10,137 nucleotides of DNA from an archaeon (GTDB lineage Archaea; Nanobdellota; Nanobdellia; Woesearchaeales; JAGVOV01). The stretch covers positions 1-10,137 of the forward strand of contig JAGVOV010000049.1 in the NCBI GenBank assembly GCA_020052545.1. The letters are read 5' to 3'. Below the pieces are notes generated by a model. The model saw nothing but the letters and a program-made list of their open reading frames with translations. It did not search any database and was not told the origin of the DNA. The translations under genes were made by a program, and so were the position numbers. Shown here piece after piece: positions 1-6,675 of this stretch (within the stretch, counting starts at the first letter, position 1; each line of letters begins with the position of its first letter).

Positions 1-2654
1 ATAGCTACCTACGTTCTTCCATCTCAGATGAGGTGAACCAGAAATATGCTTATCTTCCAGATGAGAACAAGCAGCTTGTCATAGACCAGCAACTTGAGAA
101 AATCTATGCCGATCCGCAGCAGGCGCTGCAGATAAATGCTTTGGTGAAGCAATCAGCTGCGCAGATTAGGGCTGCGTTCCAGAATGACAAGGGAGAGACT
201 TATCTCAATGACATTGACACATGGTTCCAGTATTACTGGGCAAGGAACTACGTCAACAACGGCTTTGTCGGAGATAAACAAATCGATGGCCAGAGCTATT
301 CTATACACCGTGACGGGAGGTTCCTGTTTTCTGAAAACCCGAGATTTCATCCTTGGATGCTTGCTCAGTGGTATTACTTCTATCATCTCTTTGACAGCGG
401 CGCAAGCCTCATGAAGACTACATGGTTCTTCACCGTCTTCTTCACTACGCTTGCCGTCATCCCCGCTTTCTTCATTGGCAGGAGGTTTGCCGGTAATCTT
501 GGCGGCCTGGTGGCAGGAATCTTATTGGGCGCACATACCTCATTACTGAGCAGGACTATTGGCGGCTTTGCAGATACCGATCCACAGAATGTCGTCTGGC
601 CCATGCTTGTGCTCTGGTTCCTTATGGAATCTTTTGAGGTGGAAGAGACTTGGAAGAAGCTGACTTTTTCCTCATTGGCCGGCATTTCAATGGGTTTTTA
701 TTCGCTGGGCTGGTCATCAGGATGGTGGCATACGTTCATCCTTTTCCTTATTGCCATTGCAGTATACACCTTCCATATAATGCTGAAGAACAGGAAGCAC
801 ATAGGCAGGGAACTCCTGAAGTTGCCCGCTATTAAAGGCCTGTTCTACGATGTCGCACCATATCTTGTCATGAGCTGCGTGTCCATTGTTGTGTCAAACA
901 TGGTATTTGCAAAATTCACCCTCTCACGGAGCATCATGGTGATTGTGAACACTTTCCTCGGCCCTTTAAGCTTCATAATCTACAAATCTGTCGGCGTCGC
1001 AACCATATGGCCCAATGTGCTCACGACTGTCGCAGAGCTGAATCTCGCCCCTATGAGCCAGATAATAGGGATGATGGGCGGCAAGATATTGTTTTTAGTC
1101 GCGCTTCTCGGCTTCACACTGCTCCTAATAAACAAAAGAAGCGGCAGCAAAGAATGGAAGTTCATACTCTACAGCATCGCATATTATATAGTAATGATGC
1201 TTGTCATAGACAAAGTTTTTGACTGGGTCAAGCAAGATGCCCTCTGGCTCTCTGCGCTCTTCTTCATACCATGGATTGTCGCATATTACCTCGCAAGCTT
1301 CAAGGAATATGAGTTCAGCCTCTTCTCATCTTTCCTTCTGGGATTTTATCTTGCGATAACCTGCTATGCCTCTACAAGAGGCATCAGATTCACAGCATTG
1401 ATGGTGATGCCGTTCGCGCTTCTCATAGGCATTGGGGTTGGAAGGATCTTCACCTACGGAAGCGAATTCATCCATAAAAAGACGAACCTCAATAAGATGG
1501 TGACAAAGATAGCATTGCTGATCCTGCTGTTGTGGATTGTCCTTCCTGGCCAGCTCGCCGGTGCATTGAGCTTGAGCAGGAATGAGCTCACCAGCATGAA
1601 TGACGCATGGTATGACAGCCTCACAGCGATAAAACAGGCTTCGCCTTCAGGGAACGCAATAATAACCAGCTGGTGGGACTTCGGCCATTGGTTTGTGGCC
1701 ATCGCAGAGCGCTCAGTCACTTTCGACGGCGGCAATCAGGGCTACAGGATCCATTGGGTCGGCCGCGTTCTCGCCACAGGCGATGAGGAAGAAGCCATGG
1801 ACATACTCAGGATGCTGAACTGCGGACAGGAGCACAGCTACAATGCCATATACAACAAGACCAATGATGAATATACTGCTGTCAAGCTGCTTTACAAAGT
1901 GATGAAAGAGGACAAGACCGAGGCGAGGAAAAGCCTGTTCGGCAGCGGCTTCAGCGATTCTGAGACAGATGAGATAATGAATTTAACCCATTACTGCAAG
2001 CCCTGGCAGCAGTTCTTCATAGCAAGCGAAGATATGGTCGGCAAAGGAGCAGTCTGGGCCCATTTCGGCCTTTGGGATTTCGACAGAGCCGAGATGTATA
2101 ACAAGGTACACAATAGCAATTATGAGGATGGCGTCAAGATGCTGACAGAGAAATTCAATGTGAGCCCGCAGGATGCTGATAAGCTCTATAATGAGATAAA
2201 AAGCACAGATGGCGACCAGTGGATAATGGACTGGCCTGGCTACGAATCAAATGATGCCTCTTGCAGCAATGAGAAGAACTCAACAATCAACAGGTGCTCC
2301 AACGGATTTGTGTTCAATGTGACAAGCGAGGCTGGCTATTTCCAGAGCGATCAGGGTGAGGTGGTCCCATACTCAATCTCCTTCATCGACAAGAATGGAA
2401 AATTCAAGGAAGTGAAGCAGGAAAACTCAAACACAGAGAAGTATTTCGGCAAGAAAATCTCTGTCATCATTGGCAACAGGGATGGTAAGATAACATCGAT
2501 AACCTCCGATTACAGGCTGGCCTCGAGCGTCTTCACAAAGCTTTTCTTCTTCGACGGCAAAGGGCTTGATAATTTCAAGATGATCAGCTTAAAAACAGGT
2601 GTTGATGGCTCAGAGATCAAGGTCTTTGAGGTCAACTGGCCAGATGAAAAATGA
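1..2654 (+). CDS. aglB: Oligosaccharyltransferase catalytic subunit AglB/STT3 (5' end outside window)
   Basis: Membrane enzyme that moves an oligosaccharide from a dolichol-type lipid carrier to Asn in Asn-X-Ser/Thr on the outer face of the membrane. The frame is open to the window edge (first full codon at 3), so the GTG at 33 is probably internal and the first membrane helix is missing. Numbering from that GTG: first acidic motif DID 60-62 after YLN; second motif DTD 181-183 in GGFADTDPQN; TVAE 332-335, matching the TIXE motif of external loop 5; GIRF in a late membrane segment; the signature motif WWDFG 547-551 (usually WWDYG); and D667-M-V-G-K671, which looks like the DK-type motif. Hydrophobic helices run from about 130 to 510, followed by a soluble C-terminal domain (about 511-873) expected outside the cell. 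The C-terminal domain holds four Asn-X-Ser/Thr sequons. Family assignment is firm; the true start and full length are unknown. It leads an operon of sugar-transfer genes, fitting a role as the last step of their pathway. Confidence 0.96.
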   Translation, partial: SYLRSSISDEVNQKYAYLPDENKQLVIDQQLEKIYADPQQALQINALVKQSAAQIRAAFQNDKGETYLNDIDTWFQYYWARNYVNNGFVGDKQIDGQSYSIHRDGRFLFSENPRFHPWMLAQWYYFYHLFDSGASLMKTTWFFTVFFTTLAVIPAFFIGRRFAGNLGGLVAGILLGAHTSLLSRTIGGFADTDPQNVVWPMLVLWFLMESFEVEETWKKLTFSSLAGISMGFYSLGWSSGWWHTFILFLIAIAVYTFHIMLKNRKHIGRELLKLPAIKGLFYDVAPYLVMSCVSIVVSNMVFAKFTLSRSIMVIVNTFLGPLSFIIYKSVGVATIWPNVLTTVAELNLAPMSQIIGMMGGKILFLVALLGFTLLLINKRSGSKEWKFILYSIAYYIVMMLVIDKVFDWVKQDALWLSALFFIPWIVAYYLASFKEYEFSLFSSFLLGFYLAITCYASTRGIRFTALMVMPFALLIGIGVGRIFTYGSEFIHKKTNLNKMVTKIALLILLLWIVLPGQLAGALSLSRNELTSMNDAWYDSLTAIKQASPSGNAIITSWWDFGHWFVAIAERSVTFDGGNQGYRIHWVGRVLATGDEEEAMDILRMLNCGQEHSYNAIYNKTNDEYTAVKLLYKVMKEDKTEARKSLFGSGFSDSETDEIMNLTHYCKPWQQFFIASEDMVGKGAVWAHFGLWDFDRAEMYNKVHNSNYEDGVKMLTEKFNVSPQDADKLYNEIKSTDGDQWIMDWPGYESNDASCSNEKNSTINRCSNGFVFNVTSEAGYFQSDQGEVVPYSISFIDKNGKFKEVKQENSNTEKYFGKKISVIIGNRDGKITSITSDYRLASSVFTKLFFFDGKGLDNFKMISLKTGVDGSEIKVFEVNWPDEK
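2628..2632 (+). promoter_or_regulatory. Ribosome binding site for the GT2 gene
   Basis: GAGGT lies inside the end of aglB, 11 bases before the ATG at 2644. It matches the core of the archaeal Shine-Dalgarno GGAGGTGA and supports 2644 as the start, rather than the in-frame ATG at 2599, which would add 15 residues before the conserved N-terminal strand of the enzyme. Confidence 0.55.
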
Positions 2655-3303
2655 TGTTTTTGTCGTGATACCTGCAAGGAATGAAGAAAAGCACATAGCC
2701 GGTGTCATAAAAGGCGTAAGGAGATTCTGCGGCAACATCGTTGTTGTTGATGACGGAAGCACAGACAGGACGCTTGATATCGCCAGGAAAAACAAAGTCA
2801 CTGCGCTCCACCATATAACAAATCTCGGAAAAGGCGCTTCTGTGAACACGGGCTGCCAATACGCGCTCGATAAAGGCGCAAAAAAGATAGTGTTAATAGA
2901 TTCTGACGGCCAGCATGACCCAAAGGAAATAACAAAATTCCTGAAGCTGCTCAAGGACCATGATATAGTATTTGGCGTCAGGAGATTCAACAAAGACATG
3001 CCATTCATCCTGCGCTTCGGGAATCTCTTCATAACCAAGACCGTGGAGAAGCTATTCAAGGTAAAAGTCTTTGACACGCAGTGCGGCTACAGGGCCTTCA
3101 CGGCAGAAGCATACAGGAAAGTGAAATGGAAGGCCCGTGACTATAGCATGGAGAGCGAAATGATAGCAAATACTGGCAAAAGTAATTTAAAGTATGCCGA
3201 AGTATCTATCAGAACGATATACTCTGACAAGTACAAAGGGACAACAGTGCTTGATGGGGTAAAGATAGTCTTTGATATGATCTGGTGGAAAGTGGTGAGA
3301 TGA
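2644..3303 (+). CDS. GT2 family glycosyltransferase, dolichyl-phosphate sugar synthase-like (DPM1/AglJ type)
   Basis: Predicted 219-residue GT-A fold enzyme that uses a nucleotide sugar, most likely with a polyprenyl/dolichyl phosphate acceptor on the cytosolic side. Visible motifs: N-terminal strand VFVVIPARNEE 5-15, VDDGSTD 35-41 (nucleotide binding), NLGKGASVNTG 60-70, the metal-binding DSD 86-88 within IDSDGQHDP, and the downstream DTQCGYRAF segment typical of DPM1-like GT2 proteins. No C-terminal membrane helices are present, so it is the short soluble form. ATG 2644 is chosen because the protein then begins just before the first strand and is preceded by GAGGT. It overlaps the end of aglB by 11 bases, implying co-transcription and translational coupling. 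In archaea such enzymes either charge dolichyl phosphate with the first sugar of the N-glycan (AglJ) or make a dolichyl-phosphate monosaccharide donor; the sequence does not decide which. Confidence 0.92.
   Translation: MKNDVFVVIPARNEEKHIAGVIKGVRRFCGNIVVVDDGSTDRTLDIARKNKVTALHHITNLGKGASVNTGCQYALDKGAKKIVLIDSDGQHDPKEITKFLKLLKDHDIVFGVRRFNKDMPFILRFGNLFITKTVEKLFKVKVFDTQCGYRAFTAEAYRKVKWKARDYSMESEMIANTGKSNLKYAEVSIRTIYSDKYKGTTVLDGVKIVFDMIWWKVVR
3294..3298 (+). promoter_or_regulatory. Ribosome binding site for the DUF2304 gene
   Basis: GGTGA near the end of the GT2 gene fits the 3' half of GGAGGTGA. It sits 1 base before ATG 3300 and 4 bases before ATG 3303, so it slightly favours the second ATG, while the ATGA overlap with the GT2 stop favours the first. 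Confidence 0.4.
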
Positions 3304-3653
3304 TGGCTCTTGAGCTTCAGCTGATTGGCATTTTTTTCGGGATTTTCATGATTTATTACACATTCCTGCATTATAAGAGGAGTGAGTTCAGCAGGCAGGT
3401 ATTCTCATTATGGATGCTGATCTGGATACTTTTTATAGCGATTGTCCTTTTCCCGGAATTATTGAGGCCATTAGTATCAGCCCTGAATTTCACAAGGCTC
3501 TTCGATTTGCTCACTGTCATCGGATTTATCTTCTTGATGGTCCTGGTTTTCTATAATTTCACCATTGTCAGGAAGAATGAAAATAAGATAGAGGAAGTAG
3601 TCAGGAAAGTTGCACTGACGGAAGCAAAAGTATTAAATAAGAAGAAAAGATAG
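3300..3653 (+). CDS. DUF2304 family small membrane protein
   Basis: A 117-residue protein with three strongly hydrophobic segments at about 8-25, 34-52 and 68-91, then a charged, Lys-rich tail (91-117) that may form a short helix in the cytosol. The SLWMLIWILFI stretch, the central FPELLRPLV, and RLFDLLTVIGFIFLMVLVFY are characteristic of DUF2304. That family has no proven activity but is very often found directly after a DPM1-like GT2 gene, as here. It overlaps the GT2 stop by 4 bases (ATGA). Inference: a membrane partner that anchors the soluble GT2 or helps handle its lipid-linked product, similar in idea to small DPM2/GtrA-type partners, though not the same family. The start could also be the adjacent ATG at 3303, or GTG 3285 (less likely, because it would deepen the overlap). 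Confidence 0.85.
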   Translation: MMALELQLIGIFFGIFMIYYTFLHYKRSEFSRQVFSLWMLIWILFIAIVLFPELLRPLVSALNFTRLFDLLTVIGFIFLMVLVFYNFTIVRKNENKIEEVVRKVALTEAKVLNKKKR

Positions 3654-3661
3654 TTCTCAAC

Positions 3662-4783
3662 ATGAAAATTTGTATCATAAGCCCTAATTTCAGGGAACCT
3701 ACAGCGTGGATGATATCTGCCTACAAGACGGCTTTGGCTTTGGCTAAGAAGAAAGGCATTGAAGTGGTTGTTATAACCACAAAGACAAAAGGCAGCAAGG
3801 CTTTTGAGATTGTTGAAGGCGTCAGGGTGCATAGGTTATCATGCTTTTACATACCAGATCCAGCCAATATAGCTATAGTGCCTTTCCTTGGGGCCCATCT
3901 CTGGAAAATAATCAGGAAGGAGAAGCCTGACAGGTTCCTTGTCAACAAATATATGTTTTATACATCTTTGAGTGTGCTTTGGCTCAAGCTTTTCGGAAAA
4001 AAGGTAACGCTGCAGACAGACACATTCCCAGGATACTGCTGGTTCGGACCGTCGAAACTGCTCAATGTGATAATCTGGATTTATACCAGAACTCTCGGCC
4101 TTCTGGTGCTGAGGATGGCTGACAATGTGATTTTGCTGCATGAGGGCCTTATTGAGCCTGCAAGAAATCTTGGAATAAAGAGATTTGTGGTGATCCACAA
4201 CGGCGTTGATTTTGATAGCATAAGGAAGGCGAAGCCGGCGAAGGACATACTGAAATTCAGAGGCAGCAAGATCTTGGTCACTTATATGGGGCGCCTTGAT
4301 GATGTCAAGGGATATAAGCTTGCGCTTGAGGCGGCAAAGAACATCGGCAAGAAAAAGAGAGATGTGAAGTTCCTCTTTGTCTGCGGCGACAAGTATCCGG
4401 AGCTGAGAGAAAAATTGCAGAAAGAATACAAATTCATAAAATTCGCTGGATTCCGCGACCCAGAGCCGATATGGAAGGCGACTGATATACATATCCTGCC
4501 GTCCTACACAGAAGGCCTTCCAAATACCGTGCTTGAGGCGATGGCTAACAATGTTGCCGTTATAGCAACAAAAGTGGGGGCTGTGCCATACATAATCAAG
4601 GATGGAAAGAATGGCATCCTGATAGACAAAGGCAGCGCGAAAGGGCTTGAGTCAGCCATCCTAAAGCTAGTTGATGACAGAAAACTTCTCAATGGGGTAA
4701 AGAAGGATTCAAGAATAATAATAGAAGCGGAATTCAACTGGAAAAAGCTAGCTGATAAGGTTTTGGCTAATCTAAGTTCTTGA
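3662..4783 (+). CDS. GT4 family (GT-B fold) glycosyltransferase
   Basis: 373-residue retaining glycosyltransferase of the GT4 type, likely cytosolic or membrane-associated, adding a sugar from a nucleotide donor to a growing lipid-linked glycan. N-terminal Rossmann half begins MKICIISPNF; the linker has VVIHNGVDFD; the C-terminal half begins ILVTYMGRLDDVKGYKLALEAA. The donor-binding E-x7-E motif is E284 and E292 (EGLPNTVLEA), followed by VAVIATKVGAVPYII, the usual donor-pocket loop. Length is normal for the family. It starts 8 bases after the DUF2304 stop with no clear ribosome site, so it probably depends on translation of the upstream genes. Hydrophobic stretches around 120-155 may help it contact the membrane. 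The stop lies inside the 3' end of the opposing GT4 gene. The sugar and acceptor cannot be inferred. Confidence 0.92.
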   Translation: MKICIISPNFREPTAWMISAYKTALALAKKKGIEVVVITTKTKGSKAFEIVEGVRVHRLSCFYIPDPANIAIVPFLGAHLWKIIRKEKPDRFLVNKYMFYTSLSVLWLKLFGKKVTLQTDTFPGYCWFGPSKLLNVIIWIYTRTLGLLVLRMADNVILLHEGLIEPARNLGIKRFVVIHNGVDFDSIRKAKPAKDILKFRGSKILVTYMGRLDDVKGYKLALEAAKNIGKKKRDVKFLFVCGDKYPELREKLQKEYKFIKFAGFRDPEPIWKATDIHILPSYTEGLPNTVLEAMANNVAVIATKVGAVPYIIKDGKNGILIDKGSAKGLESAILKLVDDRKLLNGVKKDSRIIIEAEFNWKKLADKVLANLSS

Positions 4784-5816
4784 ATATTTTCTCAAGCTGC
4801 CTGATTATGTTTATCCAGCCATATGCCTTGACTGTCTGCTTCGCCGAGCTGATAATTTCTTTCCTGAGCTTTGGATCGAGCATGATTTTTTCTATATAGA
4901 ATTTTATTATGTCTGGATCTTTTGGCCTCACGATGAAGCCATTTTCCCCGTGCTTCACAAGATCCGGGATGCCGGCTATGTCTGTGGCTATGACGGGAAC
5001 GCCATAATTCATGGCTTCCAGAAGGACATTCGGCAGCCCTTCACCTGCGATTGCTGGAAGGACTAAGATGGCTGCTTTCTCCATATATTTTTTTATCTCA
5101 TCAGGATCTTTCTTTCCGAGGAATTTCACATTTGGAGAAGATAATTGCTCAAGGTTCTTCCTCTCTTTGCCCTCACCTATTATCAGGCATTCATATTTTA
5201 AATTTTTCATGGCATAGATCAAGTATTCTGTGCCTTTCCTCCTATTCAGGTTTCCGACGAAAAGGACATATTTCCCTGATGCTGTCTTGTCGGAAATCTC
5301 GACACCATTGCCCAGCACTTCTATTTTTGGCTTGTATTCCTTCAATACTTCCTGTTTTATGGATTCTGTCTGCGCAAGGATAAGGTCTGAATTTTCCATG
5401 ACAAATTTTATGGCTTTCCTCCCAAGGAGATATTTCTTCACAAAGTACCAGTCGCCGCCCCTTATCCAGGAGATAACTTTAACATCAATTTTCTTTTTCA
5501 CCATGCAGCCGATAAATCCTGAGGGGACGAGCATCATGGCCAGCACAATGTCTGGCTTCTTATCTTCAAGTATCGCATTTTTGCACGCGTTGGAGAATGA
5601 GAGATAGCTCAAAGCATGGAAGGGTGTGTTGAGGAATTTCACCCTCTTTATAAGATAATTTCCCCTTTTATCGACAAGCTTCAGTCCCTTGTAATGCTTC
5701 GTGTAGACCACAACATCGTGTGACGAAGAAAGCCTTCTGGCCATCTCCTCTGCCTGCCTTTCCGTGCCGCCCACCATATGCGGCGGGAAGTTCTGGACGA
5801 TAATTGCGATTCGCAT
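4767..5816 (-). CDS. GT4 family glycosyltransferase with GGTER loop
   Basis: 349-residue GT-B fold glycosyltransferase. The N-terminal half carries the classic glycine-rich acceptor/diphosphate loop after strand 1: FPPHMVGGTERQAEEMA (G16, G17, R20). The C-terminal half begins VLFVGNLNRRKGTEYLIYAM and carries the E-x7-E donor motif E259/E267 (GEGLPNVLLEA), then GVPVIATDIAGIPDLV and GENGFIV. This is the typical full-length GT4 architecture. ATG 5816 is chosen because a TATA box is centred about 27 bases upstream, so transcription should begin at or next to the start codon. ATG 5822 in the same frame would add two residues; TTG 5837 lies next to the TATA box and is ruled out. It is transcribed away from the methyltransferase at 5976 and converges on the GT4 gene at 3662 with a 17-base overlap of the coding ends. 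Likely another sugar-adding enzyme of the same glycan pathway. Confidence 0.93.
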   Translation of the reverse strand: MRIAIIVQNFPPHMVGGTERQAEEMARRLSSSHDVVVYTKHYKGLKLVDKRGNYLIKRVKFLNTPFHALSYLSFSNACKNAILEDKKPDIVLAMMLVPSGFIGCMVKKKIDVKVISWIRGGDWYFVKKYLLGRKAIKFVMENSDLILAQTESIKQEVLKEYKPKIEVLGNGVEISDKTASGKYVLFVGNLNRRKGTEYLIYAMKNLKYECLIIGEGKERKNLEQLSSPNVKFLGKKDPDEIKKYMEKAAILVLPAIAGEGLPNVLLEAMNYGVPVIATDIAGIPDLVKHGENGFIVRPKDPDIIKFYIEKIMLDPKLRKEIISSAKQTVKAYGWINIIRQLEKIFKNLD

Positions 5817-5838
5817 TGTCATCGTAAAAAGGGCCAAT

Positions 5839-5847
5839 TATTTAAAA
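5839..5847 (-). promoter_or_regulatory. TATA-box promoter of the minus-strand GT4 gene
   Basis: Read on the minus strand this is TTTTAAATA, preceded by a purine-rich CCAAAGG that could be a BRE. Its centre is about 27 bases before ATG 5816, which predicts a leaderless or nearly leaderless mRNA. This is a pattern call with no transcript data. Confidence 0.6.
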
Positions 5848-5882
5848 CCTTTGGTTCGAGGCTGTTGGCTTGAAAACCACTT

Positions 5883-5909
5883 GTCCTGATAATTTTTTAT
5901 CCCGAGGAC
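5883..5909. repeat. Imperfect inverted repeat in the divergent promoter region
   Basis: Outer arms GTCCT (5883-5887) and AGGAC (5905-5909), inner arms GATAA (5888-5892) and TTATC (5897-5901), a TTTT loop (5893-5896) and a 3-base bulge CCG (5902-5904): ten base pairs in all. It lies between the minus-strand TATA box and the first plus-strand TATA box, a place suited to an operator serving both genes. The upstream position makes an RNA role less likely. It may be chance. Confidence 0.35.
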
Positions 5910-5912
5910 CTG

Positions 5913-5923
5913 TTTATTTATAT
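5913..5923 (+). promoter_or_regulatory. Distal TATA-like box upstream of the methyltransferase
   Basis: TTTATTTATAT is a good archaeal TATA element. It shares an exact 10-mer (TTATTTATAT) with the box 27 bases downstream. If used, transcription would begin near 5945, giving about a 30-base leader. Possibly a second promoter, or a duplicated element. Confidence 0.4.
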
Positions 5924-5940
5924 CGGGTCTTAATCATAAC

Positions 5941-5951
5941 TTATTTATATA
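5941..5951 (+). promoter_or_regulatory. TATA-box promoter of the methyltransferase gene
   Basis: TTATTTATATA is centred about 28-30 bases before ATG 5976, so transcription is predicted to start at about 5972-5975, just before the start codon. No ribosome site precedes the ATG, in line with leaderless initiation. Confidence 0.6.
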
Positions 5952-5975
5952 CCTAGTCAAATCAAGGCAATTGCA

Positions 5976-6602
5976 ATGATGGTTGATAAGGTCACTTTGG
6001 AGATGCTGAAAGATAAGGATATCCTTCATATAGGTGTCGTTGGCGACTGGAAGAGATACATCAAAGGCGATAACATACAAGACTGGGATTTCCCCATAAT
6101 TGACAAAATCGGTAAATCTGTCTTAGGGATAGATATAGAGAAGAAAGGTATCAAGGTCCTCAGGAAGAAAGGTTTCAGGAACATAGTTTATGGTGATGCG
6201 GAGAATTTCAACCTAAACAAGAAATTCGACGTTATCTATGCCGGAGATCTTATTGAGCACCTCAACAACATCGGGAAATTTATGGCATGCTGCAAGAAGC
6301 ATATGCGCAGGGACTCTGTCCTCCTGATTGCTACCCCGAATCCGTTTTCCATAAATCTCATTTTTTGGGCCTTGTTCGGTGATATAACCAAAAGACTCCA
6401 TTTTGACCACACTGTCCTCCTGCAGGAGAAAAATCTAGGCATTTTGGCCAAGAGATACGGGCTCAATGTCAGGAAAACAAGGTATTATACAATAATCGAT
6501 AGGAGGAACATTCTTTATATGCTATTTGGGACCATGATAATGGCGTTCGGAAAGATAAAGAAGAGCCTGCACCAAAGTTTTGTTGTTGAGATAACATTAT
6601 GA
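5976..6602 (+). CDS. Class I SAM-dependent methyltransferase with altered motif I
   Basis: 208-residue protein with the layout of Methyltransf_11/23-type enzymes. Motif I is ILHIGVVGDW (16-25), where most members have the form VLDxGCGxG; this one keeps G20 but has His at the usual Asp position and GVVGD in place of the GxG turn. An acidic residue at the end of strand 2 (GIDIE, D53), GDAENF (73-78), the strand-4 segment FDVIYAGDLIEHL (84-96) and ATPNPFS (119-125) all fit the fold. HFDHTVLL near 142-149 and the C-terminal RYGLNVRKTRYY complete the usual core. TPN plus a His-rich loop is common in methyltransferases of glycan clusters, so a sugar or lipid-linked sugar substrate is plausible but unproven. 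The start has two adjacent ATGs (5976, 5979); the first is chosen. It is divergent from the GT4 gene at 5816 and is followed 73 bases later by another GT4 gene that has its own promoter. Confidence 0.82.
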   Translation: MMVDKVTLEMLKDKDILHIGVVGDWKRYIKGDNIQDWDFPIIDKIGKSVLGIDIEKKGIKVLRKKGFRNIVYGDAENFNLNKKFDVIYAGDLIEHLNNIGKFMACCKKHMRRDSVLLIATPNPFSINLIFWALFGDITKRLHFDHTVLLQEKNLGILAKRYGLNVRKTRYYTIIDRRNILYMLFGTMIMAFGKIKKSLHQSFVVEITL

Positions 6603-6629
6603 AACCATGATAAACCGGGCTTCGCAAGA

Positions 6630-6639
6630 TTTATATATC
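6630..6639 (+). promoter_or_regulatory. TATA-box promoter of the third GT4 gene
   Basis: TTTATATATC lies in the 73-base gap after the methyltransferase. Its centre is about 41 bases before ATG 6676, predicting a start near 6661 and a short leader of about 15 bases holding AGGGA (6666-6670). The box is flanked by near-symmetric arms, GCAAGAT (6624-6630) and ATCATTGC (6637-6644). It shows this GT4 gene can be transcribed separately from the methyltransferase, and makes the in-frame ATG at 6607 untenable as the start. Confidence 0.55.
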
Positions 6640-6675
6640 ATTGCCGGCTCTTTCACGCTGTTGTCAGGGATACAA

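Noticed and set aside
2599..2643. Earlier ATG for the GT2 gene.
   Set aside because: It adds 15 residues with no family match and lies deeper in aglB; ATG 2644 is preceded by GAGGT and begins at the expected point.
2610..3077. 155-codon open frame antisense to the GT2 gene, rich in Ser/Phe/Thr.
   Set aside because: Composition is that of a reverse-complement shadow and the GT2 motifs on the plus strand are unambiguous.
3839..4492. 217-codon open frame antisense to the first GT4 gene.
   Set aside because: It has no recognisable domain and sits wholly opposite a well-supported gene; the open frame follows from codon bias.
5817..5837. TTG 5837 or ATG 5822 as start of the minus-strand GT4 gene.
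   Set aside because: TTG 5837 abuts the TATA box and so cannot be in the transcript. ATG 5822 is possible but adds only two residues and is closer to the TATA box than the usual start distance.
5853..5862. GGTTCGAGGC resembles a tRNA T-arm / B-box (GGTTCRANNC).
   Set aside because: No matching T-stem, acceptor stem or D-arm can be found at the right distance upstream; the bases before it are the GT4 start and its TATA box.
6607..6675. N-terminal extension of the third GT4 gene from ATG 6607.
   Set aside because: The extension contains the TATA box at 6630-6639 and has no family-like sequence; ATG 6676 starts just before strand 1.
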